Shown one piece after another: positions 45,242 through 53,700 of a DNA stretch of 64,000 nucleotides. The notes beneath the pieces were generated by a model. That model ran no database searches. It had not been told where the DNA came from and was given only the letters and a program-made list of their open reading frames with translations. The position numbers and the translations under genes are program-made. The DNA lies in NCBI RefSeq assembly GCF_900106595.1, contig NZ_FNNC01000001.1, forward strand, positions 558,001-622,000, in the 5' to 3' direction. Every line of letters starts with the position of its first letter. Position 1 is the first letter of the stretch. Source of the stretch: Marinococcus luteus (GTDB taxonomy: Bacteria; Bacillota; Bacilli; Bacillales; Marinococcaceae).

Positions 45242-46447
45242 TTAGTTTTGCACGCTTGCGGTTTTTGGCAGCGAAGCCAGCGCCTGTTCCAAATCGTTAA
45301 TGAGATCGTCTGTATCTTCAATACCGACCGAGTAGCGCACAAGGCTTTCCGGAATACCGAGAGCTGCCCGCTCTTCAGGCGTATTTTCCACGTGGCTTGT
45401 CGTTCTTGCCGGCCCTACCGTCGTTTCCACCGATCCCAGGTTTGCTGCCCGGTTGGCGTACTCGAGTTTTGGCAGGAACTGGCGAACAGCATCCATTCCT
45501 CCTTTTAACGAGAAGCTGAACATGCCGCCAAACTGGTTCATCTGTTTCGCTGCAATGTCATGACCGGGATGGGTTTTGAGCCCCGGATAGAATACCTGGT
45601 CGACCTGCTCATGATTTTGCAGATGTTCAGCGATTTTCATCGCGGATTCACACTGCTGGCGCACCCGGAGATGAAGCGTCTTCATGCCCCGGATCATCAG
45701 GTAGGCAGCCATCGGATCCATCGTCGCTCCGTTGATTTCGCGGTAATGGAAGATTCTCTCCACCAGATCTTTCCGGCCGCATACCGCTCCGCCGAGGGCA
45801 TCTGCGTGCCCGCCCAGAAACTTCGTGGCACTGTGAATAACAAGATCCACACCAAATTCGAGCGGGTTCTGATTGATCGGGGTGGCAAATGTGTTGTCAA
45901 CAAACACAAGTGCTCCTACTTCCTTTGCCACTTTGGTCATTCGTTCGATATCAGTAATTTTCACCGTCGGATTGGTTGGTGTTTCCAGGTATAAAATATC
46001 GCAGCCTTTACGAACTTCTGCCTCAATCTCTTCATGGTTACCCGTTTCACAGAGCGAGACATCAATATCCATGTGTGGCAGAAATTCGGTAAAGATTTTA
46101 TTTGTACCACCGTACGTATCCTTCATGGATACTACCCGGTCGCCGGGACGGAGGAACGTAGCCAGGGAGTTGCTGATTGCAGCCATGCCGGTCGAAAAAC
46201 TTGTAGCCGCCTCAGCATCTTCCAAAATTCTGATTTTTTCTTCAAACGATTGCAGGGTAGGGTTAGTATTCCGACCATAGATATGCCCTTCTTTTTTTCC
46301 TGTTGCCACGTCATACCAATGGTCTAAATCGTCATACGTATAGGCAACACTGTGGACTACCGGAACCTGGGTAGCTCCAAATGCCCGGTATTCTTTTTCT
46401 CCTGCCCATACTGCTTTTGTCGAACGATTAATGTGTGTGTTTGTCAT
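45242..46447 (-). CDS. PLP enzyme of the Cys/Met-metabolism (gamma) family
   Basis: The 401-residue protein has the trans-sulfuration family core: YGRNTNPT, TGMAAISN, YGGTNKIF, VDNTFATP and the PLP Lys209 in HSATKFLGGHAD. Members catalyse gamma-elimination or replacement (cystathionine gamma-synthase/lyase, methionine gamma-lyase, O-acetylhomoserine sulfhydrylase). As first gene of the doe operon it may act on homoserine or diaminobutyrate derivatives; that is inference. The start at 46447 is chosen because the TTG four codons upstream overlaps the GGGAAGG site; the spacing to the ATG is then rather long (about 13 bp). Confidence 0.82.
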   Translation of the reverse strand: MTNTHINRSTKAVWAGEKEYRAFGATQVPVVHSVAYTYDDLDHWYDVATGKKEGHIYGRNTNPTLQSFEEKIRILEDAEAATSFSTGMAAISNSLATFLRPGDRVVSMKDTYGGTNKIFTEFLPHMDIDVSLCETGNHEEIEAEVRKGCDILYLETPTNPTVKITDIERMTKVAKEVGALVFVDNTFATPINQNPLEFGVDLVIHSATKFLGGHADALGGAVCGRKDLVERIFHYREINGATMDPMAAYLMIRGMKTLHLRVRQQCESAMKIAEHLQNHEQVDQVFYPGLKTHPGHDIAAKQMNQFGGMFSFSLKGGMDAVRQFLPKLEYANRAANLGSVETTVGPARTTSHVENTPEERAALGIPESLVRYSVGIEDTDDLINDLEQALASLPKTASVQN

Positions 46448-46552
46448 GATTGAACACAACCTTCCCTATTACTATTTTTTCTCTATCTTCAGTGTATAGG
46501 TTATCTGTTCAATTTCCATTCACACAATTGTATGAAGTTTCGCACTTTCTTT

Positions 46553-46565
46553 TGCACAATGTGCA
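46553..46565. promoter_or_regulatory. Palindromic operator candidate in the doe/pucR-like intergenic region
   Basis: TGCACAATGTGCA is a perfect inverted repeat around one base, in the 204-bp gap between divergent genes. A smaller ACAATTGT palindrome lies at about 46524-46531. Confidence 0.45.
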
Positions 46566-46593
46566 TGACACATTATCTTCCATGCAAATATGG

Positions 46594-46599
46594 TAAAAT
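46594..46599 (+). promoter_or_regulatory. Extended -10 box of the PucR-type gene
   Basis: TGG followed by TAAAAT, 52 bp before the start. No clear -35 box. Confidence 0.35.
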
Positions 46600-46651
46600 A
46601 ATAATCAGAAGATTAATTTACGTTTTTGGTATTGTAAAGGGGTGTCTGGCG

Positions 46652-48361
46652 ATGATTTCTATGCAACAAGTATTACAGCTTCCGATTATGAACACGGCCC
46701 TTCCATTGACATCGAATGCCGATTCAAACTCTATTACCGTTTACTGGGCATCGGTTATAGAAACACCTGTGGAGGATTTCGTCCGGCCCAGGGAATTAAT
46801 TTTAAGCTCGGGGATCGGCTGTCAAAACGAAAGGGATCTGCTTGAATTTGTTGAAGAGCTGATGGAAGCAGGAGCGAGCGGTTTGATTTTATCTGTCGGC
46901 CACTACATCTCTTCCATTCCTGACAACGTGATCGACTTTTGTGAAACAAAAGCGTTTCCGCTCGTGGAGATCCCGTGGGAGATCCGCTTTTCGGACATCA
47001 CAGAAGCAATTTCTGAAGCCCTTCATAAAAGCTCTCTGCGCTCCATCGACGTTTCGAATAAAATCCGTACAGACCTTCTCGAAATTATTCTTGAAGGCAA
47101 GGGCATGGAGGCAATCGCCTCCTACGTATACGAACAGCTTCATATACCAATGCTTGTGGTGGATAAGCGTGGACGCCTGAAGACCCAGACGGACCAGTCG
47201 TCGGGTCTGGCCGAATGGTGGAACCAGTATTTAAGCCAGGGAGGGAATCCGCTTTTTCCCCCGTTTCAGCAGTCAGATCCCGAAAAGAGCCTGCCGGCGA
47301 ACATGGAATGGATGGATACAGACACTGGCACTCTGCTGCGTTTAACCGTGCAGACGACCCAGGACATCCAGGGCTATATGATCCTCCAGTGGCCCACTCA
47401 CAAAGAAAAGCACGATGTATTTGAAGAATATACCCTGCTTCTGCTTGAACACTCAGTCACTACTTCCGCTCTCTGCTTTTTGCATGACCAGACAGCACTT
47501 GAAACCGAGATGCGCCTGAAGGATGATTTTGTCTGGAGCCTGGCAAAGGATAATTATGAATCCCGGGATCAGGCGCTTTCGCGCGGAAAGTCATTAGGCT
47601 ATAACCTTGAACTTCCTTATATCTGCTTTGTGGCCAAACCCGAAAATGTCGAACGGGTCTTTCATGCAGAATCCCCACCGCTTTCCTATGACCACTGGCT
47701 CGAACAGATTGGCTATATGTTTGAGGAAGAAGTTTCCCACGCGAGCCGTTATTTAAAAGCACGCGTCATGAGTACTTTCCAAAAGTCTGAACTGATAGTA
47801 TATCTCGAAATGCATCCAACCATGATGTATGACACAGTATATTATTTTGCAGAAACGGTGCAGTACCGCCTCGAACAAAAAATCCCCCACCTCGTCATTT
47901 CCTGGGGGGTAAGCAAGACAGCCGCGCCCTGGGAATTTGTAACAAGCTTTTCGGAAGCTTCCTCTGCTCTTGATGCCGGACGCAGGCAGCGGGGATTCGG
48001 CTACATTCATACGTATGAAGACACACGCTTTGACCGGGCTCTGATGTCTCTCTCCAAAAATGAGGAAATCCGTCAGATCGCTGAAGCTACAGTCGCCCCC
48101 CTCCATCATTATTCCGTCGAACGGGGCATTGATTTAATGAAAACGGTCCGCACCTACAATGAATGCAAGGGCAATGTCAGTCAGACCTCCCGGGAGTTAA
48201 ACCTCCACCGGCAGTCCCTGTTGTACCGTTTGAAAAAAATCGAATCACTTACGAGCTGTGATTTGAATAATTCCGATGATCTGTTTTTAATTGAGCTTTC
48301 CATTCGGCTGCACACGGCCGGGGCTCTGTTTGTCACCGATGAGCGCACTCCTCATGTATAA
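46652..48361 (+). CDS. PucR-family transcriptional regulator
   Basis: The 569-residue protein has an N-terminal PucR-type domain (MISMQQVLQLPIM, RPRELILSSGIG, AGASGLILSVGHYI), a long middle sensor-like region, a GGDEF-like central domain and a C-terminal helix-turn-helix of the PucR type (CKGNVSQTSRELNLHRQSLLYRLKKIE). Such proteins control purine, amino-acid or GABA use. It is divergent from the doe operon and is its likely regulator. The start at 46652 follows AAAGGGGTG by 7 bp; longer in-frame reading lacks a site. Confidence 0.9.
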   Translation: MISMQQVLQLPIMNTALPLTSNADSNSITVYWASVIETPVEDFVRPRELILSSGIGCQNERDLLEFVEELMEAGASGLILSVGHYISSIPDNVIDFCETKAFPLVEIPWEIRFSDITEAISEALHKSSLRSIDVSNKIRTDLLEIILEGKGMEAIASYVYEQLHIPMLVVDKRGRLKTQTDQSSGLAEWWNQYLSQGGNPLFPPFQQSDPEKSLPANMEWMDTDTGTLLRLTVQTTQDIQGYMILQWPTHKEKHDVFEEYTLLLLEHSVTTSALCFLHDQTALETEMRLKDDFVWSLAKDNYESRDQALSRGKSLGYNLELPYICFVAKPENVERVFHAESPPLSYDHWLEQIGYMFEEEVSHASRYLKARVMSTFQKSELIVYLEMHPTMMYDTVYYFAETVQYRLEQKIPHLVISWGVSKTAAPWEFVTSFSEASSALDAGRRQRGFGYIHTYEDTRFDRALMSLSKNEEIRQIAEATVAPLHHYSVERGIDLMKTVRTYNECKGNVSQTSRELNLHRQSLLYRLKKIESLTSCDLNNSDDLFLIELSIRLHTAGALFVTDERTPHV

Positions 48362-48379
48362 AAAGAGAAAAACACGAAA

Positions 48380-48405
48380 ATAACTCTGCCCGCGGGCAGA
48401 GTTAT
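48380..48405. terminator. 26-bp perfect palindrome, bidirectional terminator
   Basis: ATAACTCTGCCCG and its exact complement meet without a gap; the kapB stop codon is inside it. T-rich flanks lie on both sides. Confidence 0.8.
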
Positions 48406-48779
48406 AATAGTTTTTGCCGTTCATAATCGGCTTTTACTGCATGGAGCGTTTTCAGCGATTTCTGGGAAAATTCATCCTCTTTACTTTCGAGCTCCTGCTC
48501 GTAAGCATCAAACGCCTGTCGCAGAGACTCCTTATACGTCATGTCCGGTACTGTTTCAAGCGGCTTCACCGCTTTTTTCTGCACCCAGATCTTTTCTTTT
48601 TCCGCCAGCGCCCTGCGTTCGTGGAAAATCGGCACGTTTGTCTTCTTCGGCTGGTGCAGGTCTCCCTGCCGGGGGTGCTCAAGTACTATTTGTACTTCCA
48701 TCAACCACTGTTCGGGATTTTCTTTTACAGGGATTCCAACGTAAACTCCTGATTTATAAGGAAAACGATACTGCTCCAT
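48402..48779 (-). CDS. kapB: Kinase-associated protein KapB
   Basis: The 125-residue protein matches KapB: IVLEHPRQGDLHQPKK followed by NVPIFHERRALAEKEK, with a helical C-terminus (YKESLRQAFDAYEQEL, SLKTLHAVKADYE). In B. subtilis KapB is needed for KinB signalling in the sporulation phosphorelay. No lipobox or signal peptide is seen here, so a cytoplasmic place is likely. AAAGGTGG precedes the ATG. kinB is not adjacent. Confidence 0.87.
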   Translation of the reverse strand: MEQYRFPYKSGVYVGIPVKENPEQWLMEVQIVLEHPRQGDLHQPKKTNVPIFHERRALAEKEKIWVQKKAVKPLETVPDMTYKESLRQAFDAYEQELESKEDEFSQKSLKTLHAVKADYERQKLL

Positions 48780-48798
48780 CTTTTTTCCACCTTTCCTG

Positions 48799-49023
48799 TC
48801 AGCCTCCCGGCGTTATAGCAACGAACCATTCCCACAGCATTTCTGCCCAGGGCACCAGATGCGTGTTTGTCCATTCATTGTATTCGTTCCATCCAAAAAG
48901 CACCTGGGCCATCTCCCCGGAAAATGAAACCATTACAAACAATAACGCCGTTGCCAAAATAAGTACGATAATGACTGCATAAACAATTACTGCTGTTAAA
49001 ATCCCTTTTGCAACTTTTCTCAA
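48799..49023 (-). CDS. Small membrane protein, 74 residues
   Basis: I do not recognise a family. A long N-terminal hydrophobic helix (about 8-34, ILTAVIVYAVIIVLILATALLF) is followed by a Trp-rich segment (FGWNEYNEWTNTHLVPWAEMLWEW) that probably lies at the membrane surface. The start is a TTG 5-6 bp after TAGGAG. It lies between gltD and kapB on the same strand, 19 bp from kapB, so both may share a transcript. Repeat copy 4 precedes its promoter. Confidence 0.65.
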   Translation of the reverse strand: MRKVAKGILTAVIVYAVIIVLILATALLFVMVSFSGEMAQVLFGWNEYNEWTNTHLVPWAEMLWEWFVAITPGG

Positions 49024-49054
49024 TGTGACTCCTACCCCAACAAAGTTTTAATCT

Positions 49055-49063
49055 ATTGTATCA
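49055..49063 (-). promoter_or_regulatory. Extended -10 box of the small membrane protein/kapB
   Basis: TGATACAAT on the minus strand. It shares the AATCTGATAYAAT context with the addB promoter; repeat copy 4 lies 23 bp upstream. Confidence 0.42.
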
Positions 49064-49083
49064 GATTATTAATAAAAATTCAT

Positions 49084-49099
49084 TATAGTACGTGAAATT
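49084..49099. repeat. Intergenic 16-bp motif, copy 4
   Basis: TATAGTACGTGAAATT lies 23 bp upstream of the -10 box of the small membrane protein gene, the same placement as copy 3 at addB. Confidence 0.55.
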
Positions 49100-49114
49100 T
49101 ATAAATCTTTTCTT

Positions 49115-49143
49115 GAAAAAGTCCGGTCAATCCGGACTTTTTC
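49115..49143 (-). terminator. Terminator of gltBD
   Basis: GAAAAAGTCCGG and its exact complement flank a short loop; the minus transcript ends in a U-run. Confidence 0.9.
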
Positions 49144-49146
49144 ATT

Positions 49147-50631
49147 CTACTGCAGGTTAGTCGTTCCCATTAAGAAACGGTCACACTCGCGGGCTGCTTC
49201 GCGTCCTTCATGGATAGCCCATACTACAAGGCTTTGGCCGCGGCGGTTATCGCCTGCTGCAAATACGTTTTCATGGTTTGTAACATAGCTTCCGTATTCG
49301 GCGTTTACCGTACTTCTTTCTGTACGTTCGATTTCCATCTGTTCCAGCAGTTCCTGCTCAGGACCGGTAAAGCCGACGGCGAGCAGTACGAGGTCAGCTT
49401 TCCATACGCGTTCGGTTCCAGGCACTTCGTGACGGACTTTTTTGCCGTCTTCAAAGACCGTTTCCACTTCCACCGTATGAATTTCTTTTACCTGACCTTT
49501 TTCGTTTCCGACGAATTTCTTTGTCATTACTTTGTATGCACGCGGATCCTCGCCCTGAAGAGCGGCTGCTTCTTTGTGCCCGTCCTCCTGCTTATAAACA
49601 AGCGGATACAGCGGCCACGGGTTGTCTTCCGGACGGTCGTCGCCTTTTTCTTTATTAATATCAAACTGTGTCAGGGAGGCGCAGTTGTGACGAAGTGAGG
49701 TCGTAATGCAGTCCACTCCGGTATCCCCGCCGCCGATGACGATCACATGCTTATCCTTCGCGCTGATATACCGGCCGTCTTCAAGGTTTGAATCCAACAG
49801 GGATTTTGTATTTCCACGCAGAAAGTCCATCGCATAGTGGATACCTTTTAAACCGCGTCCTTCTGCCGGCACATCGCGGTGATTCTGGGCACCGGTACAG
49901 AGAATGACTGAATCGTATTCTTCATCGAGCTGTTCGGAGGTAATATCTTTTCCTACGTCGATACTCGTCCGGAATTCGATGCCCTCTTCTTCCATAATAT
50001 CTGTTCGTCTTGTAATTGTTTCATTTTCAAGCTTCACTTCCGGAATACCGTAGGCAAGCAGCCCGCCGATGCGGTCGTCTTTTTCGAATACCGTCACCGT
50101 GTGGCCGGCCCGGTTTAACTGCTGGGCAGCGGCAAGCCCTGCCGGCCCGGAACCGATCACTGCTACTTTTTTGCCAGTTCTTGTTTTTGGCGGCTCAGCT
50201 GAAATCCAGCCTTCCTTGAATCCTTTTTCCACAATGTGGTATTCAATGGATTTGATGGTTACCGGATCATCGTTGATGGCTACTGTACAGGAGCCTTCAC
50301 ACGGAGCCGGGCACACCCTGCCGGTGAATTCCGGGAAGTTGTTCGTTTTATGCAGACGCGTCAATGCTTCCTGCCATTTTCCGCGATAGACAAGATCATT
50401 CCATTCCGGAATCAAATTGTATACGGGGCAGCCGATTTCATCAGAACCAACCATGGAAGTACCAGCCTGGCAGAATGGGATCGCGCAGTCCATACAGCGG
50501 GCGCCCTGTTCCTGAAGCTTGTCTTCCGGCATCATGATTTGGAACTCCTGCCAGTTTTTCACACGTTCGAGCGGGTCCAATTTACTCGGAGCTTCTCTTT
50601 TATATTCCAGAAAACCTGTTGGTTTCCCCAT
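49147..50631 (-). CDS. gltD: Glutamate synthase small subunit
   Basis: The 494-residue protein begins [18 protein letters not shown]-terminal Cys for [4Fe-4S] clusters are in [10 protein letters not shown] and CPAPCEGSC. The FAD site is [19 protein letters not shown], and the NADPH site is [11 protein letters not shown]. It oxidises NAD(P)H and passes electrons to GltB. The start at 50631 is the family start with GGGAG 8 bp upstream; a longer frame to 50676 would add 15 atypical residues. It lies 93 bp after gltB. Confidence 0.95.
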   Translation of the reverse strand: MGKPTGFLEYKREAPSKLDPLERVKNWQEFQIMMPEDKLQEQGARCMDCAIPFCQAGTSMVGSDEIGCPVYNLIPEWNDLVYRGKWQEALTRLHKTNNFPEFTGRVCPAPCEGSCTVAINDDPVTIKSIEYHIVEKGFKEGWISAEPPKTRTGKKVAVIGSGPAGLAAAQQLNRAGHTVTVFEKDDRIGGLLAYGIPEVKLENETITRRTDIMEEEGIEFRTSIDVGKDITSEQLDEEYDSVILCTGAQNHRDVPAEGRGLKGIHYAMDFLRGNTKSLLDSNLEDGRYISAKDKHVIVIGGGDTGVDCITTSLRHNCASLTQFDINKEKGDDRPEDNPWPLYPLVYKQEDGHKEAAALQGEDPRAYKVMTKKFVGNEKGQVKEIHTVEVETVFEDGKKVRHEVPGTERVWKADLVLLAVGFTGPEQELLEQMEIERTERSTVNAEYGSYVTNHENVFAAGDNRRGQSLVVWAIHEGREAARECDRFLMGTTNLQ

Positions 50632-50724
50632 TTCCCTCACTCCCACTTTTAAAATCGTTGTATGCTGTTCATTCAACGCCTTTATTCGAAAATCCAGGAA
50701 GGCTGTGAAAGCCTTCCCGGACTA

Positions 50725-53700
50725 TTAATTTCCAGTGACTTTTTCTTTATCTTTATCCTCTTCCGTTGTTGCTTCCTGGAAAGCTTCGAGCACAGCATCC
50801 GCTTCGCTCAAGCCGTTGTCCATTCTTTCCTGGATCGACTGCAGCATTGCCTGGTAGTCGTATGGAATAACCTTCACGAAATGTTTGCGTTCGGTCTCCC
50901 AGGCGGCCAGGATGCGTTCTGCTGCTTCGCTGCCCGTCTGTTTTCCGTGCGTTTCAATCATCTGCCTGATCTCCTGCTCATCTCCGGCAGATTCGATCGC
51001 TTCAAGGCCTACCATTTCGCTGTTGTATTTACTTTCAAGCGTATGGTCAGGGTCGTACACGTACGCTACGCCGCCTGACATACCTGCTGCAAAGTTTTTC
51101 CCGGTAACACCAAGATTAACGACAACACCGCCGGTCATATATTCGCAGCCATGGTCCCCGACGCCTTCGACTACGACTCTTGCCCCACTGTTTCTGACAC
51201 AGAACCGTTCGCCGGCTACCCCGCGGATGTAAGCCTCTCCGGAAGTAGCTCCGTAAAACGTCGTGTTTCCAATAATAATGTTGTCTTCCGCATCAAATGT
51301 AGAAGTATCCGGCGGCGTGACGATCAATTTTCCGCCTGACAGTCCTTTGCCGATATAGTCATTGGCATCGCCAACCAGGCTCATCGTCATGCCTTTAGGA
51401 ATAAACGCCCCGAAGCTCTGTCCGGCCGAACCGTAGAAAGTAAACCTGATGGTATCCTCCGGCAGGCCTTCGGCACCGTACTTCTGCGTAATTTCGCTTC
51501 CGAGCATCGTCCCGGCCACACGGTTGGTGTTTTGAATGTCAAACTCTCCGAACACCGGCGTCTGTGATTCAAGGGCATCCTTTGCCGCCTGCTTTAACGT
51601 CGTTTCGTCAAGAGAGATATTCAGTTCATGGTCCTGTTTAATATGGGCCACGTGCTTGGATTGGTTTTTCGATTTCGGGCGGTGAAGCAGATTCGACAGA
51701 TTCACGGTCTGCGCCTTTTTATTGTTCACCGAGTCCACCTGCTTCAGCACTTCGGTATGCCCGACCATATCATCAATGCTTTGGAAACCGAGTTCTGCCA
51801 TAATTTCACGAAGCTCTTCGGCCACAAAGGTCATGAAGTTTACAACATTGTCCGGTTTGCCCATGAACTTTTTACGCAGTTCAGGGTTTTGTGTCGCCAC
51901 GCCCACCGGGCATGTATCGAGATGACACACACGCATAATGACACAACCGAGTACAACGAGCGGCGCCGTGGAAAATGCATATTCTTCCGCACCGAGAAGA
52001 GCGGCCACCGCTACATCACGGCCTGTCATCAGCTTGCCGTCTGTTTCCACCGAAATCCGGTTCCGCAAATTATTCATTACAAGCGTCTGATGCGTTTCTG
52101 CGAGTCCGATTTCCCACGGAAGTCCGGCATGCTTAATGCTTGTGCGGGCAGCGGCACCTGTGCCCCCGTCGTAACCACTGATGACTACATGATCAGCACG
52201 GCCTTTCGCAACGCCGGCAGCAATTGTACCAACACCGGTTCCTGAAACGAGCTTCACACTGACCCGGGCATTCGGGTTGGCATTTTTCAAATCATGGATC
52301 AACTCCGCCAAATCTTCAATCGAATAGATATCATGGTGCGGAGGCGGCGATATCAGGCCTACACCTGCAGTCGTGCCGCGAACTTCCGCAATCCACGGAT
52401 ATACTTTTTTGCCGGGGAGCTGGCCGCCTTCGCCAGGCTTTGCCCCCTGGGCAATTTTGATTTGTATTTCGTCGGCGTTGACCAGGTAGTGACTCGTAAC
52501 ACCGAAACGTCCCGAAGCTACCTGTTTGATCGCACTCCGGCGCAGGTCCCCGTTTTCATCCGGAGTAAACCGCTCTGGATTTTCCCCGCCTTCGCCCGTA
52601 TTTGACTTACCGCCGATACGGTTCATGGCGATGGCAAGTGCCTCGTGAGCCTCCTCGGAGATAGACCCGAATGACATTGCTCCGGTTTTGAAGCGTTTAA
52701 AGATATTTTCTGCCGGTTCCACTTCATCGATACTGATCGGTTCGCGGACTCCTTTGTTAAATTCAAGCAGGCCGCGGAGCGTTGTCTGCTCCTGTTCCTG
52801 TTTATCGATAGCGTCTGAATACTTTTTAAACAGCGTAAAATCGTTGGTTTTTGCGGCGTGCTGCAGCATATGGATCGTATGCGGATTGTATTGATGAGGT
52901 TCACCGTACCGTCTCCACTGCAGGTCATCCCCAGGGTCAAGCGTCATATCCAGCCCTTCGCGGTCATTATAGGCCCGGAAGTGGCGTTCAAGAACGTCTT
53001 CAGCAATAATTTCTGTGCTTACACCGCCGATTCTCGAGGACGTCCATGTGAAATAGCGGTTGATTACTTCGTCATTAATACCAACGGCTTCAAAAACCTG
53101 CGCGCCCCGGTAACTCTGCACCGTGGAAATGCCTATTTTTGAGAGGACTTTCATGATGCCTTTTGTGGCACCTTTAATATAAGTGCTTACCGCTTCAACA
53201 TACGAACCTTCCATTAATCCTTCTTTGATCATGTCATCAACCGAATCAAATACAAGGTACGGGTTGATCACTTCGGCGCCGTATCCGAGCAGCACTGCAA
53301 GATGATGTACTTCCCGGGGCTCCGCACTTTCAAGCACCAGACTCACGTCTGTACGGCGGCCTGTACGGATGAGATGGTGGTGCAGCCCGCCGACCGCAAG
53401 CAGCGCCGGTATCGGAGCATAGCTCCCATTCACATCACGATCGCTTAAAATAAGGATAGTCGAGCCTTCATCAATGACCTTGTCCGCCTGCTCAAATATA
53501 CGTTCGAGGGCAAGTTCCATTTCATTGGCTCCTTTTGCTGCTTCAAAGACGATGGAAAGCGTAGAAGCTGCAAATCCTTCCAATTTATTGGAGCGGAGCT
53601 TGGCTAAATCCTCATTGTTGACAATCGGCTTTTTTAAATACAGCTGCTGGGCATGTGATGGCTTTGGATCGAGCAGGTTGCCCTGTTTTCCAATAGTCGT

